Assembly (NCBI GenBank): GCA_902607625.1
Contig: CACLKR010000001.1
Coordinates: forward strand, 1-64,000
Source: an uncultured Pelagibacteraceae bacterium
GTDB lineage: Bacteria; Pseudomonadota; Alphaproteobacteria; Pelagibacterales; Pelagibacteraceae
Direction: 5' to 3'
DNA length: 64,000 nt
A program made the position numbers and the translations under genes. Positions 25,534 to 33,246 of the stretch are shown here, piece after piece. The notes beneath the pieces were generated by a model. It was given only the letters and a program-made list of their open reading frames with translations. It searched no databases and was not told the origin of the DNA. Position 1 is the first letter of the stretch. Each line of letters begins with the position of its first letter.

Positions 25534-28243
25534 ACATAAAAAAAAGGCAGCAACTTTAAAACTCTCTAAAATTGTTCATTTACTAGGAAAAATATTAGGG
25601 CTAGTTATAAAAGAACAAGAAGGTATTGTTCTTTTCAATAAAATTGAAAAAATTAGAACCCTGTCAAAAGCAAGCAGAGGTAAAAAAAATAAGAAAAAAA
25701 TAAGACTAAATGAGACAAAGAAGTTTCGTCTACTAAAATCAAATATTCGTAATTTAAGTGCTCGAGAGTCATTAATAATAGCTCGATCTTTCAGTAAATT
25801 TTTAAATTTTTCTAACTTGGCTGAATCTCTTTACAGCGTTCAAAAGATACATATAGGTAAAGTACGTAAAGCCCAGGGAACAAATGAATTTGTTATCCTA
25901 GAAGAGGCTATAGAGCGCTTATTAAAGCATAAATCTATTTCTAAAAATTCTTTTTTTCAAATTGCTAAAAATTTAAAAATTAATTTAGTTTTAACGGCGC
26001 ATCCAACTGAAGTTAAACGACGTACACTCATACAAAAATATACAAAAGTTAATGATATCTTAGAAAGATTTAATAATTTAAGAATCTTTACGAAAAAAAA
26101 TATTGAAATTGAAACATCATCTTTAGAACAGCGCCTCCATGAAGAAATTACATCCATATGGAAAACAGATGAATTGAAACGATCCAGACCTTCGCCTGCT
26201 GAGGAAGCAAAATGGGGTTTGGCTGTTATCGAGGATAGTTTGTGGAATGCTGTACCTAAAATATGTTCTCGTTTTGATAAATCTGTGCACGCCTATACAG
26301 GTAAACATCTTCCAGTTAATTTTTCACCAATTGTGTTTGGATCTTGGATGGGAGGAGATCGTGATGGAAATCCTAATGTAACGGCAAAAACTACTGAAGA
26401 AATTATCTTATTGTCCAGATGGGAAGCTGCCAATTTATATGAAAGAGAACTTACTAAATTAATTGAAAGTCTATCAATGCATGAATGTTCTAAAGTTTTA
26501 AAAAGTAGAACGGGTAACAACTCAGAACCGTACAGATTTTTTTTAAGACCAATACGTAATAAAATGAAAAGTACTCAAAAAGAAATCGAGTTGCATTTGA
26601 ATGAAGGAAAACCTTTAAACAAATCTTTGTTAGTTCAATCGATCAGTGAAGTTATTCAGCCTTTAATTATTGTTTATAATTCTCTTTGTGCAGTTAAGTG
26701 TAAAGCCATTGCTGATGGCTCAGTGTTAGATTTATTAAGAAGAGCATATACCTTTGGTTTAAATCTTGCCAAACTTGATATTCGTCAAGAATCTAATCGA
26801 CATCAAAAACTGATACAAAATATTTGTCAACGGTTAGGATTAGGCGATTATCAAAAATGGTCAGAAGAAGAAAAAATATCTTTTCTATCAAAAACATATC
26901 GATCTAAACGGTCTTTAATAACCAGAAATATATCATTGGACAAAGAAGATAATGAAGTTTGGTCTACATTTAAAATGATAGCAAAATTGCCACGAGAATG
27001 TTTGGGGTCCTATATTATTTCAATGGCATCAAATGCTTCGGACATTTTAAGTGTTATGGTTCTTCAAAAAGAAGCTGGGATGAAATCTTGTTTGCACACC
27101 GTTCCTTTGTTCGAGACTCTGTATGATCTAGAAAATGCACATCGAGTAATAAAAAATTTATATAATATTTCTTGGTACCTAAAACATTTTCAACACAAAC
27201 AAGAAATAATGATAGGTTACTCTGATTCAAGTAAAGATGCTGGAAAATTTGCAGCAAGTTGGGCTCAGTATTCAACACAAGAGAAATTACAAAGTATTTC
27301 AAATAGATATAAAGTAAAATTAACTTTATTTCATGGTCGCGGTGGATCGGTTGGTCGAGGAGGTGGCCCTATTTACGAAGCTTTACAATCTCAACCTCCA
27401 GGCACAGTTAATGGCAGAACTAAAGTAACCGAACAAGGAGAAATTATTCAACAAAAATTTGGCACAGAATCTTTGGCAGAATATACTCTTGGAACTTATA
27501 TTGGTTCAGTTTTGGAAGCTACTTTGTCACCACCGATGAAACCAAAAGAAAATTGGTGCAAGTTAATGAATGATATGAGTGTTGTTGCTAGCTACGCATA
27601 TCGTTACAATTTAAGAAAAGATAAAAATTTTTTAAGATATTATTATCATGTGACACCCCAAAAGATATTGGAGCATCTTTTTATTGGCTCGAGGCCCTCC
27701 AAACGGAACAAATCTAAAGATATAAAAAATTTGCGCGCTATACCTTGGGTGTTTGCCTGGACACAGATACGTTTTATTGTACCCGCTTGGCTAGGAACTC
27801 TTGAAGCATTAAAACTTGCTGAAAGAGGTCAAAATAATAAAATATTAAAAGAAATGTTAAATAATTGGCCTTTTTTTTATGCAATGATGGATATGTTAGA
27901 CATGGTGCTAACAAAAACTGATCAGCGTGTAATTCAATTTTATGAAGAATGTCTAGCAGATCAAGAATTAAAAAATATAGGTGAAAAACTTAGAAAACAA
28001 TTATTATCTCTTATTTATTTAAATAAGAAATTAATCCCAGCACATATTCTTGAACAGCGTAAATCATATAGAGAATCAATAAGAATTAGAAACACTTATG
28101 CTGAAACATTAAATTTATTACAAGCAGATATAATGAGAAAATTAAACAAAAATAGTTTAAAAGATAAAAACAAAAAAATACTAAAAGATGCCATGCTGGT
28201 AACTATAGCAGGAATATCGGCGGCAATGAAGAATACTGGATAG
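25517..28243 (+). CDS. ppc: Phosphoenolpyruvate carboxylase
   Basis: Fixes bicarbonate onto PEP to give oxaloacetate, the carbon-fixing step of the serine cycle and a general anaplerotic route. The 908-residue protein contains the catalytic-His motif LTAHPTEVKRRT (near residue 158), GSWMGGDRDGNP (about 275), MIGYSDSSKDAG (about 564), FHGRGGSVGRGGGP (about 605) and the C-terminal end TIAGISAAMKNTG. The N-terminus is unusually lysine-rich (MVKKTKHKKKAATLKLSK). The start overlaps mtkB by 17 bases, supporting cotranslation. It is the last gene of the mclA-mtkA-mtkB-ppc operon and meets the DUF1015 gene end to end. Confidence 0.96.
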   Translation: MVKKTKHKKKAATLKLSKIVHLLGKILGLVIKEQEGIVLFNKIEKIRTLSKASRGKKNKKKIRLNETKKFRLLKSNIRNLSARESLIIARSFSKFLNFSNLAESLYSVQKIHIGKVRKAQGTNEFVILEEAIERLLKHKSISKNSFFQIAKNLKINLVLTAHPTEVKRRTLIQKYTKVNDILERFNNLRIFTKKNIEIETSSLEQRLHEEITSIWKTDELKRSRPSPAEEAKWGLAVIEDSLWNAVPKICSRFDKSVHAYTGKHLPVNFSPIVFGSWMGGDRDGNPNVTAKTTEEIILLSRWEAANLYERELTKLIESLSMHECSKVLKSRTGNNSEPYRFFLRPIRNKMKSTQKEIELHLNEGKPLNKSLLVQSISEVIQPLIIVYNSLCAVKCKAIADGSVLDLLRRAYTFGLNLAKLDIRQESNRHQKLIQNICQRLGLGDYQKWSEEEKISFLSKTYRSKRSLITRNISLDKEDNEVWSTFKMIAKLPRECLGSYIISMASNASDILSVMVLQKEAGMKSCLHTVPLFETLYDLENAHRVIKNLYNISWYLKHFQHKQEIMIGYSDSSKDAGKFAASWAQYSTQEKLQSISNRYKVKLTLFHGRGGSVGRGGGPIYEALQSQPPGTVNGRTKVTEQGEIIQQKFGTESLAEYTLGTYIGSVLEATLSPPMKPKENWCKLMNDMSVVASYAYRYNLRKDKNFLRYYYHVTPQKILEHLFIGSRPSKRNKSKDIKNLRAIPWVFAWTQIRFIVPAWLGTLEALKLAERGQNNKILKEMLNNWPFFYAMMDMLDMVLTKTDQRVIQFYEECLADQELKNIGEKLRKQLLSLIYLNKKLIPAHILEQRKSYRESIRIRNTYAETLNLLQADIMRKLNKNSLKDKNKKILKDAMLVTIAGISAAMKNTG

Positions 28244-28280
28244 TTTTATATCTGTTGTTAAAATTTAAAATATTTCCATA

Positions 28281-29483
28281 TTACTCAAAATCATATGCCA
28301 CCAGTCCGTCTAAGGGTTTAGGATCAAACCAGGTTGATTTGGGTGGCATAGTTAATTTTTGATCTGCAAAATCAATTACATCTTCTATTCGTGTTGCAAG
28401 TAAAGAAAAACCCGCTTTAGCTTCACCTGAATCTACTTTTCTTTCAATTGATTCCAATCCATGAAAACCAGCAATAAAGTCAATCCTTTTGTCATATCTT
28501 GGGTCCCCAACACCCAAAATTGGCTCAAGTAAATACTCATGTAATAAATTTATATCTAAATTAATAATACGAAATAAATTTTTTTCAGGATTTTTTTTTA
28601 ATTTAATCGAATACCAATTTTTGTCTAAATACATTCCAAATGATCTAGATTCCCTTGGTTTGTATGAAGATTCTTGCTTTTTCACAGAAAAATTCTTTTT
28701 GACTTGTTTAATAAAGTCACCAGGAGAATACCCATACAAATCTTTTATTAATCTATTATAGTCAAGTATTCTTGCTTGGCTTTTAGGAAATATAGCTACC
28801 ATAAAATAATTATATGGCTCTTCCCCTGTATGGTTTGGATTTTGATGTTTTTTAAATTCAGCAAATCTTGACAATGCATCAATTCGATGATGGCCATCCG
28901 CAATGTAGATCCGATTTATTTTATTAAATATTTCGCTTATTTTAAGAATAGAACTTTCTTCATTTACAATCCAAAGCTCGTGATGACATTTATCTAGTGC
29001 TTCAAAAGAATATATAGGTTTTGTAGTAATTTGTTCCTTTATTAAACCAGCTAGTTTAATGTCATCGGGATGAACCACATAAATAGGCCCGACTTGAGCA
29101 TTTAAATTATTTATTTGATCAAATCTTTTCTGTGACCTTTCAAAGTAGATTTCTTCATGTCCGCGGATATGTAAATTATCGTAGGCAGATAATTTTGCTG
29201 TACCAATGATTCCAACTTGAGCATGGTCCTTTGTTGAAATTTTGTAAATATAAAAAGATTTATTATTATCTTTAATTAATATTGAATTATTTTTCATTAA
29301 TTCAAATTGTTCTTTTGCTTTACCGTATATTTTATGAGTAAAAATATTTAGATAACTCCACGGATTATTTTTTTTATGAATTGTAATTATTTCTTCGGAT
29401 AAATGATCTGTGCTAGGAATAGATACACATGAAGCATTTTTTTCAGTGGGTCTTAAACCTTTGAATGGATTTATAAAATGCAT
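28281..29483 (-). CDS. DUF1015 family protein
   Basis: A 400-residue protein of the DUF1015 family, whose function is not established. Family features visible are INPFKGLRP at the start, PWSYLNI (near residue 42), the central HHELWIVN and the strongly conserved YIADGHHRIDALSRF near residue 195, which resembles a ParB/Srx-type nucleotide or phosphate site. It ends convergently with ppc, 37 bases apart. In many genomes this family lies beside serA, which is also close here (9 kb), so a link to serine metabolism is possible but unproven. Confidence 0.85.
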   Translation of the reverse strand: MHFINPFKGLRPTEKNASCVSIPSTDHLSEEIITIHKKNNPWSYLNIFTHKIYGKAKEQFELMKNNSILIKDNNKSFYIYKISTKDHAQVGIIGTAKLSAYDNLHIRGHEEIYFERSQKRFDQINNLNAQVGPIYVVHPDDIKLAGLIKEQITTKPIYSFEALDKCHHELWIVNEESSILKISEIFNKINRIYIADGHHRIDALSRFAEFKKHQNPNHTGEEPYNYFMVAIFPKSQARILDYNRLIKDLYGYSPGDFIKQVKKNFSVKKQESSYKPRESRSFGMYLDKNWYSIKLKKNPEKNLFRIINLDINLLHEYLLEPILGVGDPRYDKRIDFIAGFHGLESIERKVDSGEAKAGFSLLATRIEDVIDFADQKLTMPPKSTWFDPKPLDGLVAYDFE

Positions 29484-29517
29484 AACTAACTCTAAAAAAA
29501 ATTTATTTTGACTTCAT

Positions 29518-29559
29518 AAATGGAGAAAATCAACAATAAAAAAAGCAGATTTTCCATTT
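29518..29559. repeat. Inverted repeat upstream of the cobalamin riboswitch
   Basis: AAATGGAGAAAATC at 29518-29531 pairs with GATTTTCCATTT at 29548-29559, with one bulged position and a 16-base AT-rich loop. It lies between the DUF1015 start and the riboswitch in the only stretch of more than 300 bases without a gene (29484-29813). There is no trailing T run on either strand, so it is not a clear terminator. Confidence 0.5.
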
Positions 29560-29606
29560 GAGTCCTTAAAGAGCACCAAAGCTTCTTCTTAATTTAGATA
29601 AAACTA

Positions 29607-29633
29607 TTGACTCTTTCTAAATGTTTTTATAGT
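29607..29633 (+). promoter_or_regulatory. Possible promoter of the B12-uptake operon
   Basis: TTGACT at 29607-29612 and TATAGT at 29628-29633 are separated by 15 bases, a little short of optimal, and lie just upstream of the riboswitch aptamer. Plausible but weak. Confidence 0.35.
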
Positions 29634-29644
29634 TCTCTCAAATA

Positions 29645-29745
29645 TACCATAATACATGGTGGGGAATAATGTGAAATTCATTAACTGTTCCTGCAACGGT
29701 GTAAACGAAAGTCTAAGTCCGAACACCACCTAGTATAGTCCGCTG
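29645..29745 (+). promoter_or_regulatory. Cobalamin riboswitch, compact form
   Basis: The sequence carries the conserved blocks of the cobalamin aptamer in order: GGTG (29658-29661), GGGAATAATGTGAAATTC, ACTGTTCCTGCAACGGTGTAA and a B12-box-like AAGTCCGAACACCACC ending near 29730 whose CACC can close with GGTG. The short connecting arms suggest a compact (class II-like) aptamer. Downstream, CCGCTGTT (29740-29747) can pair with AGCAGTGG (29789-29796) just before the btuB start, a possible expression platform. It should switch off btuB and the following genes when cobalamin is bound. Confidence 0.85.
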
Positions 29746-29813
29746 TTGAATGAAGGCCAGGCAAAGTCTAGTTCTACAATGCAAAATTAGCAGTGGCATA
29801 AAATTGTGTGCTT

Positions 29814-31718
29814 ATGCTAAAAAAATTAGTAAAATTATTAATAATTTTAAGTTTACCTTTTGATGCTGCGTTTGCAGCGGATATACCAATAATTGTTATA
29901 GCCCCAAGTAAAAAAGCTCAATCCGTATCAACCGTAGGAACGTCTGTAACAGTACTTGATGAAACATTTTTTGAAAATTCAAACGAATTTTTTTTAGGAG
30001 ATGCTTTAGCAACTAACTCAACTAGCATTAATTTTTTTCAAAATGGTGGTCAAGGACAAACATCAGCCATTCAATTGAGAGGTTTGCCAAAAAGATATTC
30101 AACTGTTTATATTGATGGGGTTAAAATGTCAGATCCAGCAAGCGTATCAAATGATTATGATTTTAATCATATTCTAACTAGCCAAATATCTAGAGTAGAA
30201 ATTTTAAAGGGTAATCAGAGCTCCGTTTATGGAAGCGGAGCCATAGGAGGAACCATCAATATTACAACTAAAAAAGGTGAACCCGGTTTTCAAAGAAATA
30301 TACAGTATAATAAAGCCTCTCACGGAACCGATAATTTATCACTTTCAATTTCTGGGGCAGATGAAAATAATAATTTTTATATTGGTCTAGAAAGATTTCA
30401 AACCGATGGTATGTCAGCCATGACTCATAATGATGAAAAAGATAGATACAGAAACAACTCTTTAGTTGCAAATTATGCCCATAAATTTTCTGATAAAATA
30501 AAATTTGAAAGCAATCTAAGAGTCGCTGAAACTTATTCTCAATATGATAAAGAAGTACATACTGCCTCAGCTGACCATAGCGAAGAATTGGATGCTGTGC
30601 AGTCTTCATCAAATATTTCTTTGGTTTATAAACCAATTAGTCAATTTACAAATAAATTAACATTAGCAAATACATATATCGAAAGAATCGCTGCTGAAAC
30701 TCCAAATAGCGGCAACGCTGCTCAAGATAATTATTATGGAGATAGATATGCGTTTATATACTCAGGTAATTATAATTTTAACCTTGATAATAGTGTTGTG
30801 TTCGGATTTGAAAGAGAAGAAGACCAAATGGGATATAATAAAGATATGACCGGTCGTATAGATAATCATGCATATGTAACATCAAGCTATTTTGATTACC
30901 AAAGTAGATTTACTAATAATATTTATGCAACATTGGGTTCAAGATTTGATGAACATAAACACTCTGGTAATGAAGAAGCACATAGAGCAACACTAGCTTA
31001 TCTTTTCAATGATAAATCTACAAAATTAAAAAGTTCTTATGGTACAGGATTTCGATTTCCTTCGCTTTACGAATTTTTTTATCAAGATGCTGGAACACAT
31101 AATCTTTTAGCAGAAAAAAGTGAAGGCTTTGATTTTGGTATTGAGAAATCTTTTTCAGATCTAGGCTTAAGTATTGATGCTACTTATTTTAATTTAAAGT
31201 ATTATGATACTTTAGAAGCCTGGAATTCATCTAGTTGGCTTGTAAAAAATCTTCCAGGAACTGTTAAGTCTCAAGGATTGGAATTAGCTTCGAAATGGAA
31301 AAAAAGTGATAAATTAAATTTTGATTTAAACTATACTTATACCTCTACCTATGACGGCGCAGAGCAGGACGATCCTAATAAAAATGAAAGTTATCATAAT
31401 GCCCAAATGGTTAGAGTTCCCAGAAATATTGTTAACTTAACAACAAATATGAAAATTCCAGGTTATAAAAATTTGGATTTAACTTTAAATACTAAATGGT
31501 CTGACGTCGCAAGAGACTATGGAAATGGGAACAGAACATGGCAAGACGAAACGATAGATGATTATTTAGTAAATGATTTATCGATAAAATACAATTTATG
31601 GAACACTTACAATCTATTTTTTAACATAGACAATATATTAGATGAAAAATATGAAACCTCTAGGGATTATTCGCAGATGGATAGATCTATCAATTTTGGA
31701 ATAAGAAGGGTATATTAA
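29814..31718 (+). CDS. btuB: TonB-dependent outer-membrane receptor, BtuB-like
   Basis: Outer-membrane transporter for cobalamin. The 634-residue precursor has a signal peptide (MLKKLVKLLIILSLPFDAAFA, cut after AFA) and a plug domain with the BtuB-like run AIQLRGLPKRYSTVYIDGVKM and VEILKGNQSSVYGSGAIGG, followed by a beta barrel rich in alternating aromatic strands. The C-terminus ends INFGIRRVY with a terminal aromatic residue. The cobalamin riboswitch directly upstream fixes the likely ligand. The ATG at 29814 is chosen over a GTG 6 bases earlier because it gives a clean signal peptide. The TonB box is probably near IPIIVIAPS. Confidence 0.92.
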   Translation: MLKKLVKLLIILSLPFDAAFAADIPIIVIAPSKKAQSVSTVGTSVTVLDETFFENSNEFFLGDALATNSTSINFFQNGGQGQTSAIQLRGLPKRYSTVYIDGVKMSDPASVSNDYDFNHILTSQISRVEILKGNQSSVYGSGAIGGTINITTKKGEPGFQRNIQYNKASHGTDNLSLSISGADENNNFYIGLERFQTDGMSAMTHNDEKDRYRNNSLVANYAHKFSDKIKFESNLRVAETYSQYDKEVHTASADHSEELDAVQSSSNISLVYKPISQFTNKLTLANTYIERIAAETPNSGNAAQDNYYGDRYAFIYSGNYNFNLDNSVVFGFEREEDQMGYNKDMTGRIDNHAYVTSSYFDYQSRFTNNIYATLGSRFDEHKHSGNEEAHRATLAYLFNDKSTKLKSSYGTGFRFPSLYEFFYQDAGTHNLLAEKSEGFDFGIEKSFSDLGLSIDATYFNLKYYDTLEAWNSSSWLVKNLPGTVKSQGLELASKWKKSDKLNFDLNYTYTSTYDGAEQDDPNKNESYHNAQMVRVPRNIVNLTTNMKIPGYKNLDLTLNTKWSDVARDYGNGNRTWQDETIDDYLVNDLSIKYNLWNTYNLFFNIDNILDEKYETSRDYSQMDRSINFGIRRVY

Positions 31719-31722
31719 ATTT

Positions 31723-32235
31723 ATGCAAAATTTACAAAAAACTTTAAAAAAAGAAATTTTTCCAATTAGTTTAATATTAATTTTAGCGTTTGCTAGATTA
31801 ATACCTCATCCACCAAATTTTACTCCAATTATAGCTGTAGCAATAATGAGCAGTTACTTCTTCAGAAATATACTCCTGTCTTGCACTGTTATTATAATTT
31901 CCATGTTATTAGCTGATATTTTTATTGGATTTTACAAGAATATTTTTTTTGTCTATTTGTCATTATTGTTAATAATTTATATTTTTTCTCATATTAATAG
32001 AAAAATAAAATTAAAAAATTTATTCATTTTTGGTTTATTGGGTTCAATTATATTTTTTATTTTATCAAATTTTGGTGTTTGGATTTTAAGTGAAATGTAT
32101 GAAAAAAATTTAAATGGTTTAATAAATTGTTATCTGCTTGCTGTCCCTTTTTTCGTAAACACACTCTTATCAACAATAATTTTTTCTTACGCTGCTTTTT
32201 TGACGAAGTGTTTTTATTATAAAGAATTTGCTTAA
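31723..32235 (+). CDS. DUF6580 membrane protein (ECF-type S component-like)
   Basis: A 170-residue integral membrane protein with five or six hydrophobic segments. The N-terminal region ILAFARLIPHPPNFTPIIAVAIMSSYFF is characteristic of DUF6580, a family I know from cobalamin-riboswitch operons and thought to resemble the substrate-binding S component of ECF transporters. It starts four bases after btuB, so it should be under the same riboswitch. It would be the inner-membrane counterpart to BtuB; no BtuCDF or ECF A/T genes lie nearby. The transport role is inferred. Confidence 0.8.
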   Translation: MQNLQKTLKKEIFPISLILILAFARLIPHPPNFTPIIAVAIMSSYFFRNILLSCTVIIISMLLADIFIGFYKNIFFVYLSLLLIIYIFSHINRKIKLKNLFIFGLLGSIIFFILSNFGVWILSEMYEKNLNGLINCYLLAVPFFVNTLLSTIIFSYAAFLTKCFYYKEFA

Positions 32236-32281
32236 TTAATAGCTAATTTTGAATATAAATATTTAGTGTAAAATAAAAAAT

Positions 32282-32659
32282 ATGAGCAAGAAAGAATTAA
32301 TTCAAGGTAGATGGTTTAAAATTAATAAAAATATAGAAAAAGAAATAACAGCTAAATATCACAAAATTCACGATTGGGTAATTGATCCAAGCGGCTATTT
32401 TCTAATAGACATAGATAGAGAAAACAATTTATTAAAAGCAGGATATTGCAAATTTAATCAACTAGATAAATCTCAAATTAATGATATGGTGGCAATAGTT
32501 AGCGGAAAAACTGCCATTGAAATCGTAAATACACTGATAAGAGAAAAATATATCTCGAGCCTTCAGCACGCAGCCGATATGGGTATAGAGCTATGTAAAG
32601 CAGAATTAGCGCTTAAACACAATCTAAAATACACGCAGGATAAAGATCTTAAAATATAG
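32282..32659 (+). CDS. DUF4346 family protein
   Basis: A 125-residue soluble protein matching DUF4346 as I know it: WVIDPSGYFLIDIDRENNLL near residues 37-56, the central FTGR-like IVSGKTAIEIVNTLI, and SLQHAADMGIELCKAELAL near residues 95-113. The family is best known from cyanobacteria and has no settled function. It is the third gene of the riboswitch operon, 46 bases after the DUF6580 gene, which points to a cobalamin- or corrinoid-linked role. It meets the next gene tail to tail with a 5-base gap. Confidence 0.78.
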   Translation: MSKKELIQGRWFKINKNIEKEITAKYHKIHDWVIDPSGYFLIDIDRENNLLKAGYCKFNQLDKSQINDMVAIVSGKTAIEIVNTLIREKYISSLQHAADMGIELCKAELALKHNLKYTQDKDLKI

Positions 32660-32664
32660 TTTTT

Positions 32665-33195
32665 TTAATTAAGTTTTTTAATCTTGTTTAATAGCTCTTT
32701 TGAAAGATTATCTACAGATTCAGTAAAATTGTTATTAATCACTATATCTGGTTTTCTTGGGAATTCAGGTTTGATATCTAAACCAACAATGTTTTTTTTA
32801 TTTCTTGGGTAAAGAGTTTTTTTTTTTAATTTAAGAATTTTACTTAAATCAGATTTAATATAAATTTCGACATAATTATCTATATTTTTTTTATTCCATT
32901 TTCTAGCATTTTCATACATTCCAATTACGCTAAATATTAGATTTATTTTTTGGTCAGTGATTAGTTTGGCAAAATGAACGTAATTCATTACATATTTTAT
33001 TCTAGCTTTTTTTGAAAATTTATTTAATTTAAAAATTTCTCTCAAATTATCTCCGCTTAATTCTAAAGTCGGACCATATAAGTAAGTAATTTTTTTTTTT
33101 ATTTTTTTGGCTATAGAGGTTTTTCCACTTCCAGATAAACCTGTAATCCAAAAAAGGATTCCCTTTTTTTTGTTTCTAATAATTTTTCTTGTCAT
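32665..33195 (-). CDS. Adenylylsulfate-kinase-like P-loop kinase
   Basis: A 176-residue P-loop kinase of the CysC fold. The Walker A loop is ITGLSGSGKTSIAKKI near residue 16; LELSGDNLREIF matches the substrate-binding DGDNIR region, and NARKWNKKNIDNYVEIYIKSDL the lid and helix that follow. However, the APS-kinase RD-KGLY signature is degenerate here (LKKKTLYPRN), so the substrate may differ from APS. No other sulfate-assimilation genes are near; it precedes nothing on its strand and follows rSAM gene 1, in a glycan region. A kinase for a sugar or nucleoside intermediate is possible. Confidence 0.7.
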   Translation of the reverse strand: MTRKIIRNKKKGILFWITGLSGSGKTSIAKKIKKKITYLYGPTLELSGDNLREIFKLNKFSKKARIKYVMNYVHFAKLITDQKINLIFSVIGMYENARKWNKKNIDNYVEIYIKSDLSKILKLKKKTLYPRNKKNIVGLDIKPEFPRKPDIVINNNFTESVDNLSKELLNKIKKLN

Positions 33196-33246
33196 TCATT
33201 TAAGAAATTAAATTTTAATTTAGTTTTAAATTATTAATTGTAAAAT

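Noticed and set aside
30268-30636. Minus-strand frame inside btuB
   Set aside because: Antisense to a complete TonB-dependent receptor gene.
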